DNA of 64,000 bases from Archangiaceae bacterium (GCA_016714225.1 JADJNS010000003.1:1-64000), one strand, 5' to 3'. Positions 52,303-63,322 are shown, counted from the first letter of the stretch. Notes: a model not told the origin generated them from the sequence alone. A program made the numbers and translations.

Positions 52303-53025
52303 TCAGGGAGCGTTCGCCACGCCGGGGGTGCGCGAGGTCTGCGCAAAGGCCCCGGTGCCGTCGGGCAGCCGACCGTACGAGCTGCCGGCGTCGTGGCCGT
52401 TGGCCGGGTAGAACGTGTAGGCGTGCACCGCGCTCTGCTCGTCGAGCACCCACGCGGTCTCGCCCAGCGAGTTGCTGATGTTGAAGCTGGCCTCGAAGCA
52501 GGTGGTGGCGCCGGCGTCGAGGCAGTTGGTGGTGGGGCCGGCACCCGCGTCGGCGCGGCCCAGCGCGATGAGCAGAAACCCGTGCGACGCCAGCGAAGTT
52601 CCCGAGGGGAAGCGCAGCGCGCGGCTCAGGTAGGGGCCGCCGCCATCGGGGTCCGAGTCGCAGAAGCCGTAGCCGCTCAGGTCTTTCGCGGTCGCGCCGG
52701 GGTTGTACAGCTCGACGTACTCGTTGCCGCCGCGGGCGCAGATTTCGTTGATGACCGCAGCGGTGCCGCCGTCGCTGGTCGACGCCCCGCCGCCCGCCGT
52801 ACCGCCGGCGCTGCCCCCCGCGCTCCCCGCGGTTCCGCCTGCGCTGCCACCGCCGTGGCCTCCCGCTGCGCCACCGGCCGCACCACCGGCCGCACCACCC
52901 GCCGCGCCGCCGCTGTGACCGCCCGAGCCGCCGGCGGTTCCAGTGCCTCCGCCGGTGCCTCCGGTGCCAGAGCCACCGCACGCCACCGTCACCAGCACCG
53001 CGAGCACCAGCGCAGACCGTTTCAT
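52303..53025 (-). CDS. Lamin-tail-domain lipoprotein with Gly-rich tether
   Basis: A 240-residue lipoprotein from ATG 53025 (MKRSALVLAVLVTVACGGS). Residues ~18-85 are a Gly/Ala/Ser/Thr/His tether. The rest matches the lamin-tail domain (VINEICARGGNEYVELYNPGATAKDLSGYGF...SRTPGVANAP), an Ig-like fold used by bacterial extracellular nucleases and surface proteins, here alone without a nuclease. The GH26-like gene ends 26 bases upstream on the same strand, so both may be co-transcribed. Confidence 0.88.
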   Translation of the reverse strand: MKRSALVLAVLVTVACGGSGTGGTGGGTGTAGGSGGHSGGAAGGAAGGAAGGAAGGHGGGSAGGTAGSAGGSAGGTAGGGASTSDGGTAAVINEICARGGNEYVELYNPGATAKDLSGYGFCDSDPDGGGPYLSRALRFPSGTSLASHGFLLIALGRADAGAGPTTNCLDAGATTCFEASFNISNSLGETAWVLDEQSAVHAYTFYPANGHDAGSSYGRLPDGTGAFAQTSRTPGVANAP

Positions 53026-53051
53026 GCGCAGCCGCTTAGCGCACCGGGAGC

Positions 53052-54094
53052 TCAGGGGCGAGGCGGACGGAAGTAGGCCGAGCCCTGCAGCGACTGGAAC
53101 GCCGAGAGCGCCGCGCTCGAGCTGTCGACGTGAAAGCTGCAGGCGGGCTCGGTGGCGCCCGAGCTCTGGAACATCACCGCGCGCAGCTGGCTGAAGCGGG
53201 TGGGCGCGAGCCGGCCGAGCTCGAGGTACCACTGCGCCTTTCGCTGCGGGTCAGAGGCGTCTTCCACGCAGCCCAGCTCGTAGAGCACCACCGGCTTTCC
53301 CAGCGCGGTGGCCGCATCGTACGTGTCGCCGAACAGGGCGTCGGGGGCGACCCACGCTCCGGTGGTCATCACGCAGCGGTAGTTGTGGTACGCGGTGAAG
53401 CCGACCCAATCGACCGCGTCGTCGCCCGGGTAGAGCGTGGTGCGGGTGCTCGAGTCGATGGGGCGGGTGCCCGACGGCGCCCAGACCCAGGCGGTGCCGG
53501 TGGGCCGCTTCGCCATCACCCGCTCGCGCACGTGCCGAAACGCGCGCACGAAGTCGGCCGCGGTGCCCTGGGCGCCGACGCTGTTCTGCGCGGTGGCGCC
53601 GAAAGAGATGAACACCGGGCTCTTCAGCGCGGCGAGCCCCACCGCGCGGGCGTCGATCGCCGTGTCGTGGGCGCCATCGGCGATGTCGGCCCACGGCACC
53701 GGCGTGCCGTCGCCGCGGCGCGGCTGCCAGTCGAAGTACAGCCAGGTGCCGCGCGCCGAGATGCCCTCTTCGTCGTCGGTGGGAAACTCGCTGAACCAGT
53801 CGTGGTACGCGTGCGCGAGGTCGACCGGCGCGCCCGCCGAGCTCTCGAGCGTGGTCAGCGCGCTGCTCCAGCTGGGCACCAGCGACGGGTAGAGCCCCAG
53901 CCACGCTCCGCACGCCGGCACCAGCGCGGCGCCAGGCCGCCCGTCGGTGCCGGGGCACGGGTTGTCGACGCAGGCGCCGCGCGAGCAGATGAGCGGCTCG
54001 GGGCAGCTGCCGTCGCTCTCGCAGGCCTTGCCGCGCAGGTCGAGCGAGGGAGCACAGGCCGACAGCAGCAGCATCACCCCGGCGCACCGCACGC

Positions 54095-54098
<4 letters not shown>
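53052..54098 (-). CDS. GH26-like lipoprotein with altered acid/base motif
   Basis: A 348-residue lipoprotein. GTG 54098 overlaps the stop of the FHA-sigma54 activator as GTGA and gives MSVRCAGVMLLLSACAPS. A short Cys motif (CESDGSCPEPLICSRGACVDNPC) precedes a TIM-barrel domain resembling GH26 (GLYPSLVPSW...DLAHAYHDWFSEFP, ADFVRAFRHVRERVMAKRP, TAWVWAPSG). The nucleophile Glu274 in PVVLYELGC is present. Where the family has HEMN, here FGATAQN is seen (Ala170 in the Glu position). It may be inactive or binding-only, or the alignment may be shifted. Confidence 0.86.
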
Positions 54099-55399
<1,301 letters not shown>

Positions 55400-55446
55400 G
55401 GTTGTAGCGAAGTCGGAGGCACCAGCACCAACGTTGCGCTGCTACC

Positions 55447-57094
55447 ATGAGTCACGCACCTCGAATGGAACGGCGCGGCTTCCACCTCGGCAACTACCGT
55501 GTGGTCGGCCGGCTGGGTGCAGGCGGCATGGGCGAGGTGTGGCTGGCGCAAGACGGCCAGCGCACCGTGGTGGTGAAGACCATTCTCCCCGAGCTGGCCC
55601 ACGACCCGAAGCTGGCGCGGCTGTTTCAGCGCGAGGCGCGCATCGCGGCGCGGGTGCGCAGCCCGCGGGTGGTGGCGGTGCACGAGATTGGAGAGCAGCA
55701 GGGCACCTGGTTCATGGTGCTCGAGTACGTCGAGGGCGTCTCGCTGCACCGCCTGCTCGCCGACGGCCCGCTGCCGCTCGAGGTGGCGCTGTACGTGGGG
55801 GTCGAGCTGGCGCGGGCGCTCGACGACGTGCACCACACCCGCGGAGAGAACGACGAGGCGCTCGACATCGTGCACCGCGACGTCAGCCCCAGCAACGTGC
55901 TGCTCTCGCGCACCGGAGACGTGAAGCTCGCCGACTTCGGCATCGCGAAGCTGAGCAACCCCATCTCGGCGAGCACCACCACCACCCAGGGCGCGCTGCG
56001 CGGGAAGATCGCCTACATGGCGCCCGAGCAGGCGCGCGGAGAAGCGGTCGACCCGCGCTCCGACCTCTTCTCGCTGGGGGTGGTGCTGTTTCGCGCCCTC
56101 ACCGGCGAGCTGCCCTACGGCGGCGCGACCGAGCTGTTGCTGATGCAGGAGATTTCGACCGGGCGGCGCCGGCCCTTGCGCGAGGTGGCGCCCGAGCTGC
56201 CTGAAGCGCTCGGCGTGGCGGTCGATCGGCTGCTCGAGCCGCTGGGCAGCGCTCGCCCACCGAGCGGCGCCGAGGCCGCCGAGCAGCTCGCGGCGCTGCT
56301 CACCCCCCAGGCGCGAGAGCGGGCGAAGGCCGAGCTGGCCCGGCGCGTTCAGGCGCACGCCGCGGCCTCGCCGAGCACGCTCACCCTGCCGACCCAGGGC
56401 ACCGGCTCGGCGCCGACCAGGAGCTCGCGGTCGCGCCGGGGAGTGGTTCTCGCGGCGCTGGGGGTGACGGCGGTGGCGGCGCTCGCGCTGGTGCCGCTGC
56501 TGCGCACGACCGCACCGCGCCCCACCGCGCCGGCAGAGCCGGCTCCGGCTCCGGCTGCGGCTCCAGCCCCAGCTCCAGCCCCGCGCCGCGCCGCGTCCCC
56601 GCCCGCCCGGGCCCGGGGTCGAGCCCGCGGCGGCGGTCGACGCCGGGGCTGCGCCCACCGAGGCGCGCGCTACCGAGCCGCGCACGGCCGAGCGCAAGGT
56701 GCGGCTCGAGGTCGAACCTGCGTGCCAGGTGAGCGTCGCCGGCCGCGAGCTGGGCAAGAGCCCGGTCGCGCTGCGCCTGTGGGGCAACGAAGTGAAGGTG
56801 ACCGCGCGCAACGCCGAGCTGGGCATCGACTTCACCGACGTGGTGCGCGTCAGGCCGGGGCAAGACACGGTGCGGTGGTCGATTCCCCGCGGCTCGCTGC
56901 ACGTGCGCGTGGTGCCGTACTCCGAGGTCACGCTCGACGGCAAAGCGCTCGGCGAAGGCCCGTACCCGGTGATGCCGGCCTACGCCGGCAAGCACCAGCT
57001 GCTCATCGTCAACCGCGCGCTGAACGTGAGACGGCGCGAGACGGTGCAGCTCGCTGCGGGAGAAGACCGGGTCTTTCGCCTCAAGCTGAAGTGA
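55447..57094 (+). CDS. Membrane Ser/Thr protein kinase with PEGA domain, frameshifted near 56610
   Basis: About 549 residues from ATG 55447. The kinase domain (~17-280) has GAGGMGEVW, Lys44 in VVVKTIL, HRDVSPSNVLL (Asp146), ADFGIAK and MAPEQ, all intact. A transmembrane helix (~337-359) follows, then an Ala/Pro linker, in which the frame is lost between about 56585 and 56620, in GC-rich sequence. The neighbouring frame resumes GVEPAAAVDAGAAP, then a PEGA-like domain (LHVRVVPYSEVTLDGKALGEGPY) to the stop at 57094. The length of 1648 bases fits one extra or two missing bases. Probably a receptor-type kinase partnered with the divergent FHA activator. Confidence 0.88.
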
Positions 57095-57970
57095 CTAGCG
57101 GGGACGCCGACGGTCCTCCCCCCGCCGGACCGACCGCCCGGGGGGGGCGGGGGGCCCCGGGGCCCCCGAGGGGGGGCGCCGGGCGCCCCCCGCGGGGCCC
57201 CCCCCGCGGAGGGGACGGGGCGCGCGCCCCCCCCACCCGAGGGGGGCGGCGGGGCCCGGACGCCCTCCCCCGGCGGGGGCCGGGCCGGAACGGGCGGCCG
57301 GGCCCCCCGCCGGGCCCCGCGCGAGGAGGCGGGGGGGGGCGGCGGCGGCGGGAGGCGCGCGCCCCCGGGGGGGGCCGGGGGGGGCGGGGCCGCCGGGGGG
57401 GGGCCCCAACGCCCCGGACGCGAGGACCGCCGGGCGGACGGCCCGGGCCGGGGGGGGCACGGGGCCCCCGCCGCGGGGGGGGGGGGGGGCGGCGCCCCGG
57501 GGGGCCGCCGGCGCGCCCCGCCGCCCCCCCGGGGCCGGCGGGGACCCCGGGCCCGGGCGGGGGGGGCGGAGGCGCCGGGCGGCGGGGGAAACCGGGGGGA
57601 GGACCCCCAGGGGGCGCGACGCCGCCCGCCGCCGCGCGCGGGGCGGGGCCACGCCCCGGCCGGGCCCCCCGCCCGCGCGGGGGGGCGCCCCCGACGCGCG
57701 GCCGCGCGGCGGCGGGGGACGGCGGGCGGGCGGCGGGGGGGGAGGGGCGAGGGGGGGGGGGGCGGCGGACCGGGAGGGGCGCGCCCCGGCCGGGGAGCCC
57801 GGGGGGGCGGGGGGCGGGCGGGGCGGGGCCCCGCCCCCAACGGGCACGGGGGCGCGGGCCGCGGGGCAAGCCGGGGCCAGGGGCCGCGCGCCGGGGCCGG
57901 GCCCGGCACCGGGCCCGGCCGCCCCGGGGGGGGGGGGCGGGGGCGGGGGCGGGGGGGGGGGGGGGGAAGC
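57095..57970. other. GC-only low-complexity block (probable assembly artefact)
   Basis: From about 57113 to 57967 the sequence is nearly all G and C, with an A or T roughly every 20 bases and homopolymers of up to twelve. Both the kinase stop (57094) and the C-terminus of the TPR-like gene abut it. No coding signal is believable inside; open frames in every direction are a composition effect. Confidence 0.75.
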
Positions 57971-58647
57971 TCAGGCGCCAAGCGCGCCACCACGGTGACG
58001 AGCGCGAAGGCGCCCAGCCCGAGCGCGACGCCGCCGGTGATGAACCCGCCGTACCAGAGCGCCTTCGAGCGCTGCAGCAAGGCGTTCGCCGGCACCGCCC
58101 GCCCCTGGGCCTCGGCGCTGCGCCAGGCGTCGTTCCACAGCACCAGCTGCACCGCCGACGCCACCAGGCACGCCGCCGCGGCGATGCCCAGGCCCACCGG
58201 CAGCGCGCGGCTCGGCGCGGGGGCGACGGCTTCGGGCACCACCGCGGGCGAGGCAGGCGCCGGTGCCGGCGCGGGCGCAGGAGCGACCACCACCGGCGCC
58301 AGTGGCTTCGCGACCTGCTGCGCGGTGAGCTCGGCCAGCGCGCGGTCGAACAGCGCCCGCACCCGGCGCGAGGCCCAGTCGGGTGGCGTGGCCCCCGGGT
58401 CGGCCTCGAGCGCGGCGACGAACAGCGCCCGCGCCTTCGCCTCGTCACCGAGGTTCAAGCGTGCGACGCCGGCGTACACCGCCGCACGCCCGCGGAGCAT
58501 CGGCGCCACCGCGGCGTCGGCGGCGATCGGCTCGAGCAGGGCGAGCGCCTTCTCTTCGCGGGTGTCGAGAATCAACGCCTGCCCGCGTTCAATCTGCGCC
58601 TCGACGTCGGGCGGCGCGGCGCAGAGGGTCAGCGCGAGCCAGAGCAT
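57971..58647 (-). CDS. TPR-like periplasmic/membrane protein, C-terminus lost in GC block
   Basis: Begins at ATG 58647 (MLWLALTLCAAPPDVEAQIERG) with a short signal. Residues ~15-110 form TPR-like helices (RGQALILDTREEKALALLEPIA, YAGVARLNLGDEAKARALFVAAL). A linker of Ala/Pro follows and two hydrophobic helices (~150-172, ~195-220). The last credible residues are ...FALVTVVARLAP near 57980; beyond this the frame enters the GC-only block, so the true end is unknown. The domain order (TPR, linker, two TM) is common for proteins encoded next to myxobacterial kinases. Confidence 0.8.
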
Positions 58648-58695
58648 GAACCCGATTCGTACCACAGCGCTCCAGGAGTGGACGCCCGCACCGAC

Positions 58696-58714
58696 TGTCC
58701 CGCCGCGCGGGACA
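58696..58714. other. Hairpin TGTCCCGC-CGC-GCGGGACA
   Basis: A perfect 8-bp stem with a 3-base loop in the 172-base divergent region between the TPR-like gene and the ConA-like lipoprotein. The position and perfect symmetry suggest an operator or transcription-factor site; not shared with other promoters here. Confidence 0.45.
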
Positions 58715-58819
58715 CTCTTGGCTTTCCGATTCGCTGTCTCCACGCCCGCCTGCGCGAGGCCCCCGACCGGCACGCGACTTGAAATCGGGTCGGCCAACCC
58801 TTCACCCGAGGTGCCTTTG

Positions 58820-60208
58820 ATGCGTGGAGCACGAGTCTCGCTGTTGGCAATGCTGTGGGCGCTGTCGAGCTGTGGAATCGAGCCCGCTCCCGAAGAAGAC
58901 CCGGTCACCGCCTTGAACCTCGAGCTCAACGCCCAGCCGTTCTTGGCGGTGGCCGACGCCGAGGTGCGCGAGGCGTCGCCCCGCACCAACTTCGGCGGCT
59001 CGACCGTCATCGCGGCCGACGGGGCTCCGCTCAGGTTGACCTACCTGCGCTTCGCGGTGTCGGGCGTGCGCGGCGCCGTGCGCAAGGCGGTGCTCGCGGT
59101 GTACGTCACCGACCCCAGCAACGACGGCCCCGAGGCCTGGAGCACGGCGGGCGGCTGGAGCGAGCGCACCCTCACCTTCGCCGACCGCCCGTGGGCCACC
59201 ACCCGTCTGGGAGACAGCGCCAAGGTCGCCGCGCGCGGCTGGCTGAGCTTCGACGTCACCTCGGCGGTGACCGGCTCGGGTGAGGTGAACCTGGTGCTCA
59301 AGGCCGACTCGAACGACGCGGTCGAGCTGGTGAGCCGCGAGGGCGACCCGCGCTTCGCGCCGCGGCTCTACGTGACCGACAGCGCCCCGGCGCCGGTCGA
59401 CGCCGGCGCGCCACCTGAGCCGGCCGACGCGGGCGCTCCGCCGCCTCCTCCTCCTCCCCCGGTCGACGCCGGCACGCCCGCCACCTCAGACTGGGTGCAG
59501 CTGTTCGCCTACGACCTCTCGCGCGACGAGGGCTGGAGCTACAGCACCGGCGTGCGCACCACCGACCAGTCGTACAACCGCAAAGAGCAGGTCGACTTCG
59601 GCACCAGCGGCATGGTCATCACCGCCGAGCGCGCCACCCAGACCGCCACCATCTACTCGGCCGACGCGATGGCGCGCTTTCACCCGCTGCCCGACCACTT
59701 CGCGATGGAGGCCGACATCACCCTCGACACGCTGGGCAGCGGCATGTTCCCCGCCTGGTGGTTCCGCCCCATCTCGGGCCAGGGTGAGCTCGACGCGTGG
59801 GAGTACTGCGGCGCCTACCTCGGCACCAGCAAGGAGATGAAGTCGACCATCATCAAGACCGGCTCGTCGCCCTACAACCTGGGCTCGAAGGCGTTCGGCA
59901 TTCCCCAGTCGCTGATGGCGGGCGCGCGCTTCGAGGGCCTGCACCGGTGGCGCTACGAGAAGACCCCGGGCGCGGCGACGCTGTTCGTCGACGGGCAGAA
60001 GGTCGGTGAAATCACCCGCGCGCAGTTCGACGCCGCCAGCAGCGCCGGCTCGTGGGACTCGCAGTTCGAGGCCGGTCAGCAGTGGTACACCCGCCTGACC
60101 TACCAGGTCGGCGACGGAGCCAATGCGCACCTCGCCGGGCCGATACCCGCCGCGTGGAGACAGTCGACGATGCGCATCTCGCGCCTGGTCGCGTACCGGC
60201 CCCGCTGA
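58820..60208 (+). CDS. DNRLRE/CBM96-like and concanavalin-fold lipoprotein
   Basis: A 462-residue lipoprotein from ATG 58820 (MRGARVSLLAMLWALSSCGIE). Residues ~35-175 match the DNRLRE/CBM96-type beta-sandwich (DAEVREASPRTNFGGSTVI, LTYLRFAVSGV, RTLTFADRPW, GWLSFDVTSAV). A DAGAPP-rich linker follows (~195-225). The C-terminal ~230 residues form a concanavalin-like domain (FAMEADITLDTLGSGMFPAWWFRP...GEITRAQFDA) resembling GH16/LamG relatives, without the ExDxE motif, so binding is more likely than hydrolysis. It is convergent with the HExxH gene. Confidence 0.87.
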   Translation: MRGARVSLLAMLWALSSCGIEPAPEEDPVTALNLELNAQPFLAVADAEVREASPRTNFGGSTVIAADGAPLRLTYLRFAVSGVRGAVRKAVLAVYVTDPSNDGPEAWSTAGGWSERTLTFADRPWATTRLGDSAKVAARGWLSFDVTSAVTGSGEVNLVLKADSNDAVELVSREGDPRFAPRLYVTDSAPAPVDAGAPPEPADAGAPPPPPPPPVDAGTPATSDWVQLFAYDLSRDEGWSYSTGVRTTDQSYNRKEQVDFGTSGMVITAERATQTATIYSADAMARFHPLPDHFAMEADITLDTLGSGMFPAWWFRPISGQGELDAWEYCGAYLGTSKEMKSTIIKTGSSPYNLGSKAFGIPQSLMAGARFEGLHRWRYEKTPGAATLFVDGQKVGEITRAQFDAASSAGSWDSQFEAGQQWYTRLTYQVGDGANAHLAGPIPAAWRQSTMRISRLVAYRPR

Positions 60209-60226
60209 GCAGCGAAGCGCGCGGTG

Positions 60227-60250
60227 CTCGAGCGGTCAGCCGCGCTCGAG
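60227..60250. terminator. Bidirectional hairpin between convergent genes
   Basis: CTCGAGCG (60227-60234) and CGCTCGAG (60243-60250) pair perfectly around an 8-base loop that includes the stop codon of the HExxH gene. No T-run; a weak bidirectional terminator is possible. Confidence 0.4.
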
Positions 60251-61423
60251 CGCCGCGTTGAAGCGCTGCACGGCCTCGGGGAAGGTGAGCGCAAGCTCGC
60301 CCTTCTCGCGGTCGGCGAGCACCTCGGCGAGCTGCTCGCGCAGCGCGGCCAGCAGGGGTCGGGCTGCGGCGGGCTCAGCCGGCAGCGCGTCGACCACGCT
60401 CTGGGTGAGCCGCGCCAGCGCGACCGCGGTGCCCGCCGCGGCGCGACGCGAGGCGAGGTCGACCTGGCGCTCGCCCGCCGCCGCCTCGGGCAGCAGCACC
60501 TCGTGCGCGTGCTCGGCGACCTCTTCGACCTTGAGATCGATCGAGCGGCCCTTCGCGTCCGACCAGTACTCGAGCTCGCCGCGCTCGGCGCGCGCCGCCG
60601 CGCGGTGCAGCACGCCCTGAGCGCGCAGCGCCACGTCGAAGAGGTTCACGGTGTCGTGGCGCAGCTCGGCCACCACCCCCTGCAGCGCCTCGGCGCTGGG
60701 AGCGGCGAGCGCCTGCCCCACCACGTGCTCGAGGCTCACCAGGTAGGCGGGCAGCTCGTCGAGCGACTGAAAGGTGCGGTACGCGTCGAAGCCCTTCACC
60801 ACCTGCGGCAGCTGCCCCTCGTCGAGCCCCAGCAGGTAGCCCGAGCCGGGCCACGGCTTGCCCTGCCGAATGGCGAAGTCGCTCTCCATGTGCAGCCGCT
60901 CGTGCTTGAAGGCGTTGCCCAGCACCTCGGGCCGCAGAATCTGGCCGTGGTCGACGTTGAGCGCGTTGCTGGCCGGGTTGTAGGTGGCCTGCCAGGCGGT
61001 GCCGACCAGCTCGGCGGGCGCGTAGCGCACCACCCCACCCCAACGGGTCGAGATGGAGGCCGCTTCGCGGTTGAGCGGGTGCTCGCCGGTGCAAGCGATG
61101 GTCAGCGACGGCTCGCGGCGCTCGGCGCGCGGCACCACGGTGACCTTCACTCCCTGCGCGCGGAGCGCCGCGGCGGCGGTCGACACCAGCGCATCGACCA
61201 GCGGGGCCTTCACCGCGGCGGGCGGTTCTTCGCGCCCTTCGTACGCGGCGGCCTTCGCCACCTGGTGTTCGAACCGCTTCAGCGCCGCGGCGGCCTTCGC
61301 CGAGACCTTGCGGTTCTCATCGTGCGAGAAAACGGAAGCGGGCGGAGCCCCCTCGCGCTTGAGCCATTCGCGGCCAATCTTGTGGCGCGCGTCGAGGGGG
61401 CGAGGGCCAGCCATTCGGGTCAT
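60236..61423 (-). CDS. HExxH-containing hypothetical protein (putative metallopeptidase)
   Basis: A 395-residue protein from ATG 61423 (MTRMAGPRPLDARHK); ATG 61414 is possible. There is no signal peptide. Residues 174-178 are HERLH, a zinc-binding HExxH, and a later Glu in LDELPAYLVSLE (~222-232) is in the position of a third ligand. Between them lie GKPWPGSGYLLGLDEGQL and an Ala-rich helical C-terminus. No known family was recognised. It is predicted cytoplasmic or exported by another route. Divergent from the calpain lipoprotein; the two share an 84-base promoter region. Confidence 0.82.
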   Translation of the reverse strand: MTRMAGPRPLDARHKIGREWLKREGAPPASVFSHDENRKVSAKAAAALKRFEHQVAKAAAYEGREEPPAAVKAPLVDALVSTAAAALRAQGVKVTVVPRAERREPSLTIACTGEHPLNREAASISTRWGGVVRYAPAELVGTAWQATYNPASNALNVDHGQILRPEVLGNAFKHERLHMESDFAIRQGKPWPGSGYLLGLDEGQLPQVVKGFDAYRTFQSLDELPAYLVSLEHVVGQALAAPSAEALQGVVAELRHDTVNLFDVALRAQGVLHRAAARAERGELEYWSDAKGRSIDLKVEEVAEHAHEVLLPEAAAGERQVDLASRRAAAGTAVALARLTQSVVDALPAEPAAARPLLAALREQLAEVLADREKGELALTFPEAVQRFNAALERG

Positions 61424-61474
61424 TTTCGGCCGGCGGCCGCTGCGCGTTCGCGAGCCAAATCGTAAAGCCGGCCT

Positions 61475-61498
61475 GGAAGATTTTGGGCCGGGCTCGTT
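61475..61498 (+). promoter_or_regulatory. ECF-type promoter of the calpain lipoprotein gene
   Basis: GGAA (61475-61478) is separated by exactly 16 bases from CGTT (61495-61498). GGAAGATTT and the CGTT box match those ahead of the adjacent sigma gene at identical spacing. ATG follows 10 bases after the CGTT box, so the transcript may be nearly leaderless. Confidence 0.55.
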
Positions 61499-61507
61499 GA
61501 CCCAGGC

Positions 61508-63322
61508 ATGAAAAACAAACTGCTGCTCGCGTGCATGTTGTTCGGCTGCGCCGGAGTCGAAGAGCCGATGGAGTCGGCTCGAGACTCCCAGGCGCTCACC
61601 AACCCTCCTCCCCCGACGTCTCAGCCGCCGCTTCCGCAACCGGCTCCCATCACCTGGGAAGAGAGCACCGACCTCGAGCCGCGCCTGCCCGCCGGGGTGG
61701 GGCCGCGCCGCGCGCCGATGCCCGTGGTGCCGCGCGTGGCCACCCTGACCGACCGGGCGCTCGCCAGCCTCGGCATGCCCGGCGTGCACGCCATCGGCAT
61801 CAGCCTCGCCGACGGCGCGCTGACCATCGACGCCGCTGACGGAGACGACACCGCGGTGGTGACAATCGACGGCACCGACGTGAAGGTGACCCTCAACGGG
61901 ACGGTGAGCCGCTACCCCAAGAGCCAGGTGAAGAAGCTCAACTTCGTGGGCGGCACGGGTGACGACGTCTTCTTCAACAACACCTCGCTTCCCAGCACCG
62001 CGAACGGAGGCTCGGGCGTCGACGTGCTCAGCGGCGGCAGCGGCGCCGACTTTCTGGTCGGCGGCGACGGCGACGACCACGTCTACGGCAACGACGGCAA
62101 CGACGTGGTGGGCGGGTCAGAGGGCAACGACCAGCTCTGGGGTGGCAACGGCGACGACGAGCTCTACGGCCACTCGGGCGTCGACGTGCTGCACGGCGGC
62201 GCGGGGCGCGACTCGCTCAACGGCGGCAGCGGCAACGACACGCTCTACGGCGACGACGGCATGGACCTGCTGGTCTCGGTGGGCCTGGGCAGCGACACGG
62301 TCTACGGCGGCAACCAGGACGACAACTTCTGGGGCGACGCCGCCGACACCCTCGCCGACTACACCGTCGGCGAATACCTGCTGGGCAACGTGCACGTCAT
62401 CAGCGGGTTCCGCAGCGTGAAGTACGCCGACGGTTCGGTGACGCCGGTCGGGCTCGAGCCGATGGGCGAGAACCTGCGCGACCCCGAGATGCGCGCCAAG
62501 CACTACAACGTGCTGACCAAGAAGAACTTCGACGACTACCCGCTCTTCGCTTCCGACGGCCCGAGCCCCGACGACGTCTTTCAGGGCTCGGTCGGCGACT
62601 GCTTCTTCGTGGCGCGGCTGTCGGCGTTCGCCCACGCCGACCCCGAGCACATTCGCCGGCTCATCGCTCCGCTCGGTGACGGCTCGTACGCGGTGCGGCT
62701 GGTGCGCAACGGCCTGCCCGACTACGTGCGCGTCGACTCGGACCTGTGGCTCAACTCGAGCTTGAAGCCGGCGTACGCGAAGCTCGGCGAAGAGGGCGCG
62801 CTGTGGGTAGCGCTGGTCGAGAAGGCGTTCGCCATCGCCCGCCGCGACGTGGGCAACTACGACTCGATCTCCGGCGGCAACGGCCTGACGCTCTCGACCA
62901 TTCCCTACCTCAACACTCCGTGGATCATCTCCGACAGCATCACCATGGACCAGGAGTTCTGGTGGTTCCACACCGGCCAGCTGCCCGGCTTCGTCAAGAC
63001 CATGGTGCCGGTGTCGAACGAGGCCTGGCTCACCTGGGTCGATGACCAGCTCGACCACGGCTTCCCCATGATTACCGGGGCGAAGTCGGAGATCAGCGAC
63101 GCCACCCCCATCGTGAACGCCGACGACCCCGCGACGCCCAACGACGACGACACCACCTGGCGCCGCGGGCAGCACGTCTACGCCATCGACCACGTGCTGT
63201 TCGACGGCGCGGGCAAGCCGTACGGCCTGGTGCTGCGCGACCCCCACGGCCTCTACCGGACCATCACCGACCCGGTGCGCCTGCACTACTGCATCGGCCG
63301 CGCAACCCGCCTGACTCCTTGA
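61508..63322 (+). CDS. Calpain-family cysteine protease lipoprotein with RTX calcium-binding repeats
   Basis: A 604-residue lipoprotein (MKNKLLLACMLFGCAGVEE). A Pro-rich spacer leads to RTX/haemolysin-type GGxGxDxLxG nonapeptide repeats (~165-280; GGSGADFLVGGDGDDHVYG and others), which bind Ca2+ after secretion. The C-terminal half is a C2/calpain peptidase: Gln359 and Cys365 in DVFQGSVGDCFFVARLSA, His556 in GQHVYAID. The third site reads LVLRDPHG instead of the usual NPW, so Asn is replaced by Asp578. Calcium could control folding of both parts. A matched ECF promoter links it to the sigma factor gene next door. Confidence 0.93.
   Translation: MKNKLLLACMLFGCAGVEEPMESARDSQALTNPPPPTSQPPLPQPAPITWEESTDLEPRLPAGVGPRRAPMPVVPRVATLTDRALASLGMPGVHAIGISLADGALTIDAADGDDTAVVTIDGTDVKVTLNGTVSRYPKSQVKKLNFVGGTGDDVFFNNTSLPSTANGGSGVDVLSGGSGADFLVGGDGDDHVYGNDGNDVVGGSEGNDQLWGGNGDDELYGHSGVDVLHGGAGRDSLNGGSGNDTLYGDDGMDLLVSVGLGSDTVYGGNQDDNFWGDAADTLADYTVGEYLLGNVHVISGFRSVKYADGSVTPVGLEPMGENLRDPEMRAKHYNVLTKKNFDDYPLFASDGPSPDDVFQGSVGDCFFVARLSAFAHADPEHIRRLIAPLGDGSYAVRLVRNGLPDYVRVDSDLWLNSSLKPAYAKLGEEGALWVALVEKAFAIARRDVGNYDSISGGNGLTLSTIPYLNTPWIISDSITMDQEFWWFHTGQLPGFVKTMVPVSNEAWLTWVDDQLDHGFPMITGAKSEISDATPIVNADDPATPNDDDTTWRRGQHVYAIDHVLFDGAGKPYGLVLRDPHGLYRTITDPVRLHYCIGRATRLTP

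Noticed and set aside
57113..57967. Apparent continuation of the kinase and of a minus-strand protein through the GC block
   Set aside because: Gly/Pro/Arg homopolymer translation and abrupt composition change mark it as noise.
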